In this document: piece by piece, positions 27,532 through 39,017 of the stretch
How positions within the stretch are numbered: the stretch's first letter is position 1
Layout: every line of letters starts with the position of its first letter
Assembly (NCBI RefSeq): GCF_900605015.1
Contig: NZ_LR027574.1
Location: forward strand, 854,148 to 918,147
Length of the DNA stretch: 64,000 nucleotides
Origin: Olsenella sp. Marseille-P4559
Lineage (GTDB): Bacteria; Actinomycetota; Coriobacteriia; Coriobacteriales; Atopobiaceae
Reading direction: 5' to 3'
Program-made: the position numbers and the translations under genes
Notes under the pieces: generated by a model
Seen by the model: only the letters and a program-made list of their open reading frames with translations
Told to the model about the DNA's origin: nothing
Database searches by the model: none

Positions 27532-27863
27532 CGAGACTCCTTTGTGCCGTTCGCGCAACCGCAGGGAAGCAGGGCGCAAGGCCCACGCGTCCCCCTTGGG
27601 GGTTCCGCTCGCCCGGGCCATACGGAGCGAATGTCCCCCCTGGCACAACAAAGGGGGACGCAAAAGCCACCGAACAGCCACCCATGTGCCGCGTGCCACG
27701 CAACGCCACATGGGTCTGACGCGGCACGACACAATATGAGGTAGTCTAGCACCTCGGTCTGGTTACACAATGGAAAACGAGGTGTAAACCAAACGACCAA
27801 AACGCCCCGCGGCGCGCATCCGGTGGCGCCGCGGGGCAGAGGACCTTGAGCTTTGATGCTCCC
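27532..27863. other. Intergenic region between the two peptide-transporter operons
   Basis: About 330 bases with no gene. It holds the terminator of the first operon (27799-27837) and presumably the promoter of the second. A GC-rich stretch (27590-27660) contains several Pro/Gly-codon-like open frames but no ribosome binding sites. No clear -35/-10 pair was found. Confidence 0.4.
27799..27837 (-). terminator. Intrinsic terminator of the oppABCDF operon
   Basis: A 12-bp GC-rich stem (GCCCCGCGGCGC 27804-27815, GCGCCGCGGGGC 27826-27837), followed on the minus strand by GTTTTGG and located just past the oppF-type stop. Confidence 0.75.
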
Positions 27864-28873
<1,010 letters not shown>

Positions 28874-28874
<1 letters not shown>

Positions 28875-29983
28875 CAGGCCTCGCCTCCCTTCGGACCAAC
28901 GGCATTGCCAGCTGCGGCATGGCCCGTCTTGGGCGCATTTCTCGCTACGAAGCCTGGGTCGGCAGCAAAGTGGCAGCTCGCATAATGTCCCGGCGCCACT
29001 TCGATGCGCCCAGGCCTCTCGGTGCGACAGCGCTCCGTGGCATAGGGGCAGCGCGGAGAGAAGGCACAGCCGGAGGGGAGCCTCACGAGCGAGGGCGGGT
29101 TGCCCTTGATGGGGGTGAGCGGGTGCTTCTCGGTCATGACCGGGTCGGGGATCGAGCGGATGAGACCCCAGGTATAGGGGTGCGAGGAGTGATAGAAGAT
29201 CTGGTCGGCGGGGCCAAACTCAACGGGATGGCCTGCGTACATGACCATGATCTTGTCGGCAACGTCGGCCACCACGCCCAAGTCATGCGTAATCATGACG
29301 ATGGCGTTGCCGTTCTTCTCCTGCGCCTCGCGCATGAGCTCGATAATCTGCGCCTGGATGGTCACGTCGAGGGCCGTGGTGGGCTCGTCGGCGATGAGGA
29401 TGTCGGGGTCGCAGGCAAGGGCCATGGCGATTATGACGCGCTGGCGCATGCCGCCTGAGAACTGGTGCGGGTAGTCCTTCACGCGCTGCTCGGGGTTGGG
29501 GATGCCCACCATGTCAAGAAGCTCGACGGAGCGCCTGAGGGCCTCCTCCTTTGAGTAGCCGCGATGCAGCCGCAGTCCCTCGCCCAGCTGCCGCCCGATG
29601 GTGTAGACCGGGTTGAGCGACGTCATGGGATCCTGGAAGATCATGGCGATGTCGTTGCCGCGGATGTCCTGCATCTGCTCCTCGCTCATCTTGAGGAGCG
29701 ACTGGCCGCGGTAGCGCACGTCCCCACCCTCGATGCGTCCTGGGGGCATGTCGACAAGGCCCATGATGGTGAGGTGCGTGACGGACTTTCCCGAGCCAGA
29801 CTCCCCCACCACGCCGAGGGTCTCGCCCCTATCGAGCGTGTAGGAAACGCCATCGACGGCCTTGACCACGCCATCTTGGGTGTGGAAGTACATCTTGAGG
29901 TCATCGACCTCAAGGAGGTGCTCTCCCTCGGGGACCGGCTGCTCCTTGAGGTGCATCTGCACCCGCGTCTTCTTCTTGAACAT
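28874..29983 (-). CDS. oppD: Oligopeptide ABC transporter ATPase (OppD type)
   Basis: A 369-residue ATPase. Walker A is [12 protein letters not shown] (about 59), Q-loop [12 protein letters not shown], signature [14 protein letters not shown] and Walker B ILIADEP. The C-terminal Cys motif is [14 protein letters not shown]...CHF. ATG at 29983 has AAGGA 9 bases upstream and lies 2 bases past the OppC-type stop, so the genes are tightly coupled. It forms the ATPase heterodimer with the OppF-type protein. Confidence 0.95.
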
Positions 29984-29985
29984 GG

Positions 29986-30930
29986 CTATGCGTCCTTCAT
30001 CTTGACGTCGAGGGCATCGCGCAGGCCGTCGCCCAGGAGGGTGAAGGCGAGCACCGTTGTGAGGATCGCAAGACCCGGCATGAGCATGAGCCAGGGCTGG
30101 GTGGCGAGGTACTGCTGGCCATCCTGGATCATGATGCCCCACGAGGGGTTGGGGGGCGTGACGCCCATGCCCAGGTACGAGAGAGCCGCCTCGGTGAGGA
30201 TGGCGCCGCCGATGTTCATCGTGGCGTAGACGACGATGGACGCTACCGAGTTGGGGAAGATGTGCCGTGCGATGATGCGGGCGTCAGAGGCGCCCATGGC
30301 CCGCGCGGCGTCGACGTAGTCGTTCTCCTTGACCGAGAGGATTGCCGAGCGGAACACGCGGGCGATGGAGGGCCACCCCAGGATGCCAATGGCTATGAAC
30401 ACGTTCTGGATGCCCTGGCCTATGACCGCCAGAAGCACGATGACGAAGAGCGTGTACGGGAAGGCGAGGAAGATATCGGCCAGGCGCATGATGATGGTGT
30501 CCCATATGCCGCCATAATACGCAGCCAGGGCGCCCATGATAAGCCCCAGCACCGTCGAGATGGCCGTTGCGAGCACGCCGACGGCGAGGGAGATCCTCGA
30601 TCCGTAGATGACGCGGCACAAGACGTCACGGCCAAGGGCGTCCGTACCAAAGGGATGCTCAGCCGAGGGGGGAAGCTTGGACATCGTAGAGCTCATCGTG
30701 GTATCGGTGTCGGTGGGCGAGCCGAGCCACTGTGGGACCCAGAGGTCTGCTGTGATGGCTATGGCCACGATAATGGATATCCATATGATGGCGATGACGG
30801 CGAGCCTGTTCCTGCGCAGACGGTGCCAGGCATCGCTCCAGAGCGTGCGGGACGGCGCGTCCGTCCCTGTGCCCTCGCCGGCGGCATCCTTGCCAACGAC
30901 CTTCTCATGCTCCATATCCTTGCTCTCCAT
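29986..30930 (-). CDS. oppC: Oligopeptide ABC transporter permease (OppC type)
   Basis: A 314-residue permease with six predicted helices. A polar N-terminus is followed by LWSDAWHRLRRNRLAV, the OppC-type HPFGTDALGRDVLCRVIYG and the EAA-like NDYVDAARAMGASDARIIARH. ATG at 30930 is preceded by GGGAGGTGGG. It is separated from the OppB-type stop by 13 bases. Confidence 0.94.
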   Translation of the reverse strand: MESKDMEHEKVVGKDAAGEGTGTDAPSRTLWSDAWHRLRRNRLAVIAIIWISIIVAIAITADLWVPQWLGSPTDTDTTMSSTMSKLPPSAEHPFGTDALGRDVLCRVIYGSRISLAVGVLATAISTVLGLIMGALAAYYGGIWDTIIMRLADIFLAFPYTLFVIVLLAVIGQGIQNVFIAIGILGWPSIARVFRSAILSVKENDYVDAARAMGASDARIIARHIFPNSVASIVVYATMNIGGAILTEAALSYLGMGVTPPNPSWGIMIQDGQQYLATQPWLMLMPGLAILTTVLAFTLLGDGLRDALDVKMKDA

Positions 30931-30943
30931 GTCACCCACCTCC

Positions 30944-31981
30944 CTACGCCCTGTCCTTGGGTGCGCCAAACCTGATCCGGGGGTCCAGGAAGGCGTAGCT
31001 GATGTCGACCACGAGGTTGATGACCATGACGACGATCACGATGACGGTGACGCCGCCCATGACGATGGGCCAGTCTCGCTGCGTGATCGCCTGGTATATC
31101 TCGTTGCCAACGCCCGGCCAGTTGAAGACCGTCTCGGTGAGGATGGCACCGGAGAGCATGGTGCCAAAGTCGATGCCGATGTAGGTCACGACAGGTATGA
31201 GCGCGTTCTTGAGGGCATGGTGGAAGATGACATGCCTACGCGAGCAACCCTTGGCACGCGCCGTGCGAATGTAGTCCTGGTTCATGACCTCGAGCAGCTG
31301 CGAACGCATGATGCGCGCGGCGTATGCCGTGGAGACCGAGGCGAGCGTGATGGCAGGCAGGATGTAGTACACCCAGTCCTCGAACTCCCCGTTGACGCCA
31401 CCAGCGCCGGAGATGGGCAGGTACCACGCTCCGCCCGTCCACCCCTTCATCCAGATGCCAAAGAGGAGCTGCAGGAGCATGCCGAGCCAGAATGCCGGCA
31501 TGGCGACCATTATCGAGGTGAAGAGCGTCACGAACACGTCCCAGAACGTGTAGCGCTTGATTGCGGATATCATGCCCGCGCCTATGCCCACCACCGCCTC
31601 GAGGATGATTGCCACGATGGCGAGCCTCACCGTGTATGGGTACCTCTGGGAGAGAATGTCGCTCACCGCAAGGGAGCGCTTGTACGACGTGCCCAGGTCG
31701 CCGTGGAGAAGGTCCCAGAGGTAGGTGCCGTACTGCTGGATGAGCGGCGTGGGGGTTGCCTCGCCGTTCTCGTCTAGCTTGGGCGTCCCGTCATCGTTGG
31801 TGAGAATGAGGCCATGCTGCGCCTTGATGGCCAGCTCTGTCTCGGGAGACATGGCCCTGTCGCCAGCGATGAGCTTGATGGGATCGCCAGGGACGACGTT
31901 TTGGAGCAGGAACATGATGATGGTGACGCCCAGGAAGACGGGGATGAACTGAAGCACTCGCTTGACTATGTACTTGCCCAT
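30944..31981 (-). CDS. oppB: Oligopeptide ABC transporter permease (OppB type)
   Basis: A 345-residue permease with six predicted helices, opening MGKYIVKRVLQFIPVFLGVT. The EAA-like loop is QDYIRTARAKGCSRRHVIFHHALKN and the C-terminus is SYAFLDPRIRFG. The periplasmic loop between helices 1 and 2 is enlarged (about residues 35-95). ATG at 31981 has GGGAG 7 bases upstream. It follows the binding-protein gene after 142 bases containing a hairpin. Confidence 0.94.
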   Translation of the reverse strand: MGKYIVKRVLQFIPVFLGVTIIMFLLQNVVPGDPIKLIAGDRAMSPETELAIKAQHGLILTNDDGTPKLDENGEATPTPLIQQYGTYLWDLLHGDLGTSYKRSLAVSDILSQRYPYTVRLAIVAIILEAVVGIGAGMISAIKRYTFWDVFVTLFTSIMVAMPAFWLGMLLQLLFGIWMKGWTGGAWYLPISGAGGVNGEFEDWVYYILPAITLASVSTAYAARIMRSQLLEVMNQDYIRTARAKGCSRRHVIFHHALKNALIPVVTYIGIDFGTMLSGAILTETVFNWPGVGNEIYQAITQRDWPIVMGGVTVIVIVVMVINLVVDISYAFLDPRIRFGAPKDRA

Positions 31982-32046
31982 GTTTGGACTCCCGTTGTCT
32001 ACCTGCCAGATTCCCTCGCTTGCGCCGAGCGCTCTCCCCCACCGAC

Positions 32047-32074
32047 GGCGGGACGCCCTTCCGGACGTCCCGCC
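32047..32074 (-). terminator. Hairpin between the oppA- and oppB-type genes
   Basis: Perfect 9-bp arms GGCGGGACG (32047-32055) and CGTCCCGCC (32066-32074), with no T-run. Such hairpins after a binding-protein gene usually raise its expression above the membrane subunits by mRNA stabilisation or partial termination. Confidence 0.5.
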
Positions 32075-32123
32075 CTGTTTGGAGCATGTGGGATGCACCA
32101 TGCGGGAGGAGCGCTAAAGAGCG

Positions 32124-33812
32124 CTACTTCGACTTCTGGGCACTCTCGACGTGGTTGCGGCGGCCAGCATCGAAGTAGTAGGAGAGCATGCTGCTCGACG
32201 TGGCGGTGAGGTGCGAGTAGTACATGATCGGCGCGCACGGACACGCCTCGCCGATGATGGCGTCGACCTCCTTCATCGCCGCGATGCGCTTGTCATCATC
32301 GACCGTGGTGCGGGCGGCATCAAGCTTGGCGTCGACGTCCGCATCGGAGAAGCCCGACATGTTGTCGCCCGAGCCAGAGCGGAAGAGCGAGTACAGGAAG
32401 TTGTCGGGGATGGGGTAGTCGGCCGTCCAGCCGAGGCGGCCGGACTGGTAGTTGCCCTTGCGGTAGTCGTCGAGAATCGTCGACCACTCGCGGGTGTCGG
32501 AGGTGGCGTCGATGCCCACAGCCTGGAGGTCGGCCTGGACCATCTCCATGATGGACTTGTGGTCACCCTCAGGGTTGTAGGAGAGCTGGATGGAGATGCC
32601 ACGGCTACCAGAGGCGTCGGCAGGGTGGTTCTTGTCGAGGAGCGCGGTCGCGGCGTCCTTGTCATAGTGCGCGTAAGGCCAGGAGTTCTCGACATAGCCG
32701 TCCATTGCGGGAGGAAGGATGTCGGAGGCAGTCTGGCGGATACCGCTGAAGAGGGTATCGACGATGGCCTGGCGGTTGATGGCAAGCGAGATGGCACGAC
32801 GGACGTCGGCGTCCTGAAGGACCTCGTCATTGACGTTGAAGACGATGTAGTAGGTGGCAAGCTCGGCACCGGTCATGATCTGCTTGTTGGGTGTTGCGGT
32901 GTAGCCGTCGTCGGATTGGCCGTACTGGCTGATTGCGTCCGAGATCTGGGCGGAGGGCACCGTGCAGATGTCATAGTTGCCGGCCTGGTACTCGCGGTAC
33001 GCGGTCGCGACATCCTTCTGGATGTTGTACTGGATGGCAGCAACCGTCGGCTTGTCGCCGTAGTAGTTGTCGAAGCGCTTCAGGTTGATGTACTGGCCGT
33101 CGGCCCAGGAGCCGTCCATCTGGAAGGGGCCGTTGCCGATGGGGGCCGTGTAGAAGGAGTCGGGGTCATCCTCGGCTGCCTTGGGGGCAGGGGCCAATGC
33201 AGGGTGGGAGCAGACATAGGGGAAGTCTGCATAGGACGAGGTCAGGTTGACGACAAGGGTATAGTCATCGGGGCACTCAAGGCCGGAGAAGTCGTTCGTG
33301 GTGCCAGCGAGCACCTCGTCATGGCCCTTCACGAGGCCCAGGTGGTAGTCGAGCGTGCCCGCGGACTTGACGGCAAAGCTGGGGCTCACAACACGGGTCC
33401 AGCCGCGCTTGAAGTCCTTCGAGGTGACGGGGTCACCGTTGTGGAACGTGGCACCCTGGCGCAGGTGGAACGTGAACTCGGTGGCATCATCGTTGGACTC
33501 CCAGGACTCGGCCGCCTTGGGGACGAGCGACTTGGCCTTGAAGTCGTAGTCGGTCAGCGAGTCGAACACCATGTAGCCGACCTGCGTGCCCTGGTCCTCG
33601 TTCAGGTTGTAGTGGTCGATGCAATCGGGATTGCTGATGTAGTACTTGACGGTTGCGCTGTCATCATACGCAGCCGAGCCGCTGTTCGGCGAAGAGTCCG
33701 TCCCGGCAGAGCCGGAGTCGCCCTTCTTGCCGCAGCCCGCGAGGGCAACGAGCGCGCTTGCGGCAAGGCCGCCCTTCACGAAGCCGCGCCTTGTCACACT
33801 TGACTGAGTCAT
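32124..33812 (-). CDS. oppA: Oligopeptide ABC transporter substrate-binding lipoprotein (OppA type)
   Basis: First gene of the first peptide-transporter operon, 562 residues. A twin-arginine-like VTRRGFVKG, a hydrophobic segment and lipobox LAGC (Cys at 27) are followed by a Gly/Ser tether. SBP_bac_5 features include EFTFHLRQGATFHNGDPVTSKDFKRGW and the family pattern of domain-swap Asp/Trp residues. ATG at 33812 has AGGAGGAGACGT upstream. It is expected to bind peptides at the outer face of the membrane and deliver them to OppBC. Confidence 0.94.
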   Translation of the reverse strand: MTQSSVTRRGFVKGGLAASALVALAGCGKKGDSGSAGTDSSPNSGSAAYDDSATVKYYISNPDCIDHYNLNEDQGTQVGYMVFDSLTDYDFKAKSLVPKAAESWESNDDATEFTFHLRQGATFHNGDPVTSKDFKRGWTRVVSPSFAVKSAGTLDYHLGLVKGHDEVLAGTTNDFSGLECPDDYTLVVNLTSSYADFPYVCSHPALAPAPKAAEDDPDSFYTAPIGNGPFQMDGSWADGQYINLKRFDNYYGDKPTVAAIQYNIQKDVATAYREYQAGNYDICTVPSAQISDAISQYGQSDDGYTATPNKQIMTGAELATYYIVFNVNDEVLQDADVRRAISLAINRQAIVDTLFSGIRQTASDILPPAMDGYVENSWPYAHYDKDAATALLDKNHPADASGSRGISIQLSYNPEGDHKSIMEMVQADLQAVGIDATSDTREWSTILDDYRKGNYQSGRLGWTADYPIPDNFLYSLFRSGSGDNMSGFSDADVDAKLDAARTTVDDDKRIAAMKEVDAIIGEACPCAPIMYYSHLTATSSSMLSYYFDAGRRNHVESAQKSK

Positions 33813-34117
33813 ACGTCTCCTCCTAAGTCCCCAACGGCGGCAGCATGCGCGGCCACCGTCCTTTGTGGTAAGGTCCCATCCCCTACCTCTTCACTGTAAA
33901 CATTAGGCTTTGAATCGGATGGATACTAGTGAAGAACCAAAGCTTGCTAGCTGTTGTAACCGTATGGAAAGCTTTCGTCACAATCTGAAACAAACAGTAA
34001 CAAACCATTGCTACGTTATTAATGAGCATTTGTACTAATGAACGTGCTGCAAGCCCATAGAGAAGGCGGGATGCCCAAGGCACCCCACCGCCCGAAGATA
34101 CGATATGCGCTGCGGTT
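33813..34117. other. AT-rich upstream region of the oppABCDF operon
   Basis: About 300 bases, markedly AT-richer than the rest between 33880 and 34040, as expected for a promoter zone. It also carries the secG terminator-like hairpin. No -35/-10 pair with acceptable spacing could be chosen confidently. Confidence 0.4.
34065..34089 (-). terminator. Terminator-like hairpin after secG
   Basis: An 11-bp stem including G-U pairs (minus strand GGTGGGGTGCC with GGCATCCCGCC) and a 3-base loop, followed by TTCTCT. It is moderately convincing. Confidence 0.45.
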
Positions 34118-34381
34118 CTATCCCACCGAAACGCCCAGTGTAGCCGTGGGGAACGTGATGGCCATGACAATGACGCACACGATAAAGACTGCGGTGGTGA
34201 TGACGGTCAGCCGGTCGAGGTTTTTCTCCCAGATGCCGGACCCTGCCGAAGCGTTGTAGAGAGACGATGCGATCATGTCCGAGACACCCGTCCCCTTGCC
34301 GGAGTGCATGAGCACCAGCGCTACCGTGAGGATGCCGGATAGGAAGAGCAGGACAAGGAGGATGACGTTGAGGACGGTCAT
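34118..34381 (-). CDS. secG: Preprotein translocase subunit SecG
   Basis: An 87-residue membrane protein of the SecYEG channel. Helix 1 is about residues 4-24 (NVILLVLLFLSGILTVALVLMHS), followed by the conserved GKGTGVSDMI loop. Helix 2 is about residues 60-80 (VITTAVFIVCVIVMAI). Length and order are normal for the family. Its place after gap-pgk-tpi is the classical Gram-positive arrangement, but here about 390 bases and a repeat element separate it from tpiA. The start has GGAGC at normal spacing. Confidence 0.93.
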   Translation of the reverse strand: MTVLNVILLVLLFLSGILTVALVLMHSGKGTGVSDMIASSLYNASAGSGIWEKNLDRLTVITTAVFIVCVIVMAITFPTATLGVSVG

Positions 34382-34522
34382 GGGACAGGGGCTCCTTTAA
34401 GTACAGAGATCGCAGATACAGTCAGAATGTAGGATAGCATAGGCGCACGGATTGGGCACCCCGCTCTACCCGTCTACATAGGCCCTGCGGATCGGATCCC
34501 ATCCAGGAGTCCAATCCCAAAC

Positions 34523-34669
34523 ACCAAATTGACGGTTGGTGGCAGTTTGCGGCAAATTCTTGATATGTGGTTTGCCTGGTGCCAATTCGCTGACCTGCGA
34601 ACCATCAAAACTCGAATGACTTGCTACTCGGGGATGCCACCAAAAACTGCCACCAACCGTCAATTCGTG
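34523..34669 (-). repeat. Inverted-repeat element, copy B
   Basis: 147 bases bounded by perfect 22-bp inverted repeats (34528-34549 and 34644-34665) with core GACGGTTGGTGGCAGTTT. It aligns end to end, in opposite orientation and without gaps, with copy A at 10664-10814. No transposase is encoded. Confidence 0.78.
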
Positions 34670-34701
34670 ACAGGAGGTCCGTACTCGGGACCCCAAGACA
34701 T

Positions 34702-34729
34702 GGTCCCGCACCCAAGCGGGTGCGGGACC
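34702..34729 (-). terminator. Strong hairpin after tpiA
   Basis: A perfect 12-bp stem (GGTCCCGCACCC 34702-34713, GGGTGCGGGACC 34718-34729) with a 4-base loop, 41 bases past the tpiA stop. No T-run follows, so it may terminate inefficiently or protect the mRNA 3' end. Confidence 0.6.
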
Positions 34730-34770
34730 ACGAGTCGCGCATTCCCAGCGGACAACGATATGGGCAGGCC

Positions 34771-35530
34771 CTACGCCATGGCGCTCCTCACCATGGCGGC
34801 AAAGCTGTCGGCCTTGAGCGAGGCACCGCCGACGAGCGCGCCGTCGACGTCCTCCTTCTCGAGGAAGCCACCGACGTTCTCGGGCTTTGCAGAGCCGCCG
34901 TAGAGAATGCGGATGCCGTCGGCCGTCTCCTGACCGAAGACCTCGGCCAGGGTCTTGCGGATGGCGCCGCAGACCTCCTCGGCGTCATCGGCAGTAGCGG
35001 TCTTGCCGGTACCGATGGCCCAGATGGGCTCGTAGGCGACGACGTACTTGGAGGGGTCGTCGATCACGAGGCCCTCGGTGTCCTTCTTGATCTGGTCGAC
35101 CACGAACTCGACGTGCTTGCCGGCCTCTCGGATCTCGAGGGACTCACCGCAGCAAGAGATGGGGACAATGCTGTGAGCCATGAGGGCCTTGGCCTTCTTG
35201 TTCACATCCTCGTCAGTCTCGCCAAAGTAGCCGCGACGCTCGGAGTGGCCGATGATGCAGTAGGTGGCACCCACGGCGGTGATCATGTCGGGAGCGGTCT
35301 CGCCCGTGTAGGCGCCCTTCTCCTCCCAGTAGACGTTCTGGACGCCCACGGCGATGGGGGCAGCGGCCTGCTGGATGACCTCGGCGACGCCCTTGACATC
35401 GATGGCGGGCGGGCAGACGATGACGTCCACCGAGCCCGTGCCGTCCTTGAGCTCGTCGACCAGACCTTGTGCGAGAACGACGCCCTCGTCATAGGTCTTG
35501 TTCATCTTCCAGTTGCCGGCAATCATCCTA

Positions 35531-35538
<8 letters not shown>
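34771..35538 (-). CDS. tpiA: Triosephosphate isomerase
   Basis: Interconverts dihydroxyacetone phosphate and glyceraldehyde 3-phosphate. A 255-residue TIM barrel with N-terminal MIAGNWKMNKT (catalytic Lys), catalytic His in IIGHSERR and catalytic Glu in VAYEPIWAIGTGKTA. The phosphate loop is in ILYGGSAKPEN. ATG at 35538 has GGAGG 9 bases upstream and overlaps the pgk stop by 8 bases, so translation is coupled. Confidence 0.98.
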
Positions 35539-36730
<1,192 letters not shown>

Positions 36731-36828
36731 GCTCACTCCTTATTGTCGATGCGTGCAGAAAACAGAGGCGCGGCCGCGGCCCGAAAGCTGCAAACCGCGC
36801 CCCATAGTCACCTCACCGAAGCGTCGAA

Positions 36829-37854
36829 CTAGGCAACGAACTTCTCGAAGTACTTGATGGTGCGGACCATCTGAGAGGTGAAGGAGTTCTCGTTGTCGTA
36901 CCAAGAGGTGACCTGGACGAGGCTCTGGCCGTTGCCGAGCGGGTTGACCATGGTCTGGGTGGCGTCGAAGAGCGAGCCGTAGGTCATGCCGACGATGTCG
37001 CGGGACACGATCTGGTCCTCGTTGTAGCCAAAGGTCTCGGGAATCTTCTCGGAGAAGGCCTTCATCGCAGCGTTGACACCCTCGACGGTGACCTCCTTGT
37101 TAACAACCGCGTAGAGGTTGGTGAGGGAGCCGGTGGGCGTAGGGACACGCTGGGCAGCGCCGATGAGCTTGCCGTTGAGCTCGGGAAGCACGAGGCCGAT
37201 AGCCTTGGCAGCACCGGTGGTGTTGGGGACGATGTTCTCTGCGCCAGCACGGCTACGACGGAAGTTGCCCTTGCGCTGCGGGCCGTCGAGGATCATCTGG
37301 TCGCCGGTGTAGGCGTGGATGGTCGTCATGATGCCGGAGACGACGGGGGCGTAGTCGTTCAGGCCCTTGGCCATGGGAGCGAGGCAGTTCGTGGTGCAGG
37401 AGGCGGCGGAGATGATGTCGTCGGCGGCGGTCAGCGTCTCGTGGTTGACGTTGTAGACGATGGTCTTGAGGTCAGAGCCCGCAGGAGCGGAGATGACGAC
37501 CTTCTTGGCGCCAGCGTTGAGGTGGGCCTGAGACTTGGCCTTGGAGGTGTAGAAGCCGGTGCACTCGAGGACGACGTCGACGCCGAGCTTGCCCCAAGGC
37601 AGGTTGTTGGCGTCGGCCTCCTTGTAGATCTTGATGGTCTTGCCATCGACGGTGATGGAGTCCTCGCCAGCGGTGACCTCGTGATCGCGGGAGTAGTTGC
37701 CCTGCGTGGAGTCATACTTCAGCAGGTAGGCAAGCATCTCGGGAGAGGTGAGATCGTTGATGGCGACGATCTCGGAGCCCTCGTGACCGAACATCTGGCG
37801 GAACGCCAGGCGACCGATGCGACCGAAGCCGTTGATTGCAACCTTAACTGCCAT
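36829..37854 (-). CDS. gapA: Glyceraldehyde-3-phosphate dehydrogenase
   Basis: NAD-dependent oxidative phosphorylation of glyceraldehyde 3-phosphate; 341 residues. N-terminal Rossmann motif is [14 protein letters not shown], active site [12 protein letters not shown] (catalytic Cys), and the C-terminal [14 protein letters not shown] is typical. ATG at 37854 has AAAGGAG upstream. It is first in gapA-pgk-tpiA, separated from pgk by 98 bases that include a GC-rich inverted repeat. Confidence 0.98.
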   Translation of the reverse strand: MAVKVAINGFGRIGRLAFRQMFGHEGSEIVAINDLTSPEMLAYLLKYDSTQGNYSRDHEVTAGEDSITVDGKTIKIYKEADANNLPWGKLGVDVVLECTGFYTSKAKSQAHLNAGAKKVVISAPAGSDLKTIVYNVNHETLTAADDIISAASCTTNCLAPMAKGLNDYAPVVSGIMTTIHAYTGDQMILDGPQRKGNFRRSRAGAENIVPNTTGAAKAIGLVLPELNGKLIGAAQRVPTPTGSLTNLYAVVNKEVTVEGVNAAMKAFSEKIPETFGYNEDQIVSRDIVGMTYGSLFDATQTMVNPLGNGQSLVQVTSWYDNENSFTSQMVRTIKYFEKFVA

Positions 37855-37932
37855 GCTATCTCCTTTCGAGTGGCCGACGGGGCCTCCCCCCGGCGGACCT
37901 TGTAACAACGCCGAAACGCCATTGCTAGGGCT

Positions 37933-37938
37933 ATTCTA
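37933..37938 (-). promoter_or_regulatory. Candidate -10 of the gapA operon
   Basis: Minus-strand TAGAAT about 79 bases upstream of gapA. No good -35 is present at 16-18 bases, so this is tentative. Confidence 0.3.
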
Positions 37939-38051
37939 GCGCACGTTTGCCGTTCTAAAGCGAGCAATCCGCAACGCTGGCAAAATTGTGGACGCATTTT
38001 TGCACAAAATATAGTATGTGATGCAGTCTACCTGCATGTTTATATCAGATA

Positions 38052-39014
38052 TCATCGATTTCCTGATGTGGAAACGTTCTCAGTCCCAGATTCGGCCCCC
38101 ACAAGCTGCTCCAGTCTGAGCAGGCGGTGGTACATGGCCGACTTTGAGGCGGGAGGGTCGAAGGTCTCGCCCAGCGCCGCAAGCGACAACTCGGGGTGCT
38201 CCCTGCGCGCCGCGCAGAACTCGCGGACGGCCGGTGGGAGATGCTTGAGGCCTAAGAGCTCGTCTGCCCGATCGATGAGGTCAAGCTGGGCCGCCGCGGC
38301 AGAGGACGAGCGCGCCTGGTTGGCGACTTCTGCGTTGACGCGGCGGTTCACATCGTTTTTGACCGACTTTCTCGCACGCGCAACCTCGACCACACGCGCC
38401 ATGCGTTGGGCCCCCATCGCGCGCAGGAGACGCAGCACATCGTCGAAGCTCTTGAGGTAGAGCGCATAGGCCCCGCGGCGTCTGTTGATGCGCGCAGAGA
38501 CACCCAGGGTGGAAATCACGTCGGCTAGGCCGTGGGCGAACTCCTCCCCTGTCACCGCAATCTCCAGGTGGAAGTCGCCTCGCGGGTCGGCGATAAACCC
38601 ACCCGCCATAAAGGCGCCGCGCACGAAGGCTGCCCGCGCCTCCTGCGTCTTGAGGAGGCCTTCGGGCACCCCGAGCGCAATGCCGTGACCAGGGACGAGA
38701 ATGCCCAGGCTCGCGAGGTCATCTGCCAGACGGTCCTGCTCGGGCATCTCGATGAGGTAGTTTCTCGTCTTGTGGAGCACCGAGCGTCGCACGGTGAGCG
38801 AGGTCTCGAGGTCGAACACGCGATGCGTAAGCTTGATGACCGTGCGCGCCACGGCGCCCGTCTCGGTGGCAATGCGAATGGAGTAGCGCCCCGAGCCGTG
38901 GAAGCTCATGGTGCCGCAGACGCGGACAAGAGCCGAGAGCTGGGCAAGCTCGGCCATGCGCATCGTGGGCTCGACACGCGAAAGCTCGTCTTTGACCTGA
39001 GCCGTAAAGGACAT
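38052..39014 (-). CDS. whiA: WhiA sporulation-type regulator homologue
   Basis: A 320-residue DNA-binding protein combining a LAGLIDADG-like N-terminal domain (about 20-210; FVRGAFMAGGFIADP) and a C-terminal HTH (about 225-305; LPPAVREFCAARREHPELSLAALGE). In non-sporulating Gram-positives it influences division and chromosome segregation. It starts 3 bases after rapZ and sits upstream of gapA, the order kept in Actinobacteria and Firmicutes except that yvcK is absent. Start ATG at 39014 has AGAGGTAG. Confidence 0.95.
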   Translation of the reverse strand: MSFTAQVKDELSRVEPTMRMAELAQLSALVRVCGTMSFHGSGRYSIRIATETGAVARTVIKLTHRVFDLETSLTVRRSVLHKTRNYLIEMPEQDRLADDLASLGILVPGHGIALGVPEGLLKTQEARAAFVRGAFMAGGFIADPRGDFHLEIAVTGEEFAHGLADVISTLGVSARINRRRGAYALYLKSFDDVLRLLRAMGAQRMARVVEVARARKSVKNDVNRRVNAEVANQARSSSAAAAQLDLIDRADELLGLKHLPPAVREFCAARREHPELSLAALGETFDPPASKSAMYHRLLRLEQLVGAESGTENVSTSGNR

Positions 39015-39017
39015 GAG

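Larger units (their letters stand above)
34382..34770. other. Region between tpiA and secG
   Basis: About 390 bases with no gene. It contains the inverted-repeat element copy B (34523-34669) and a strong hairpin (34702-34729) just past tpiA. The remaining approximately 140 bases next to secG should hold its promoter. Confidence 0.5.
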
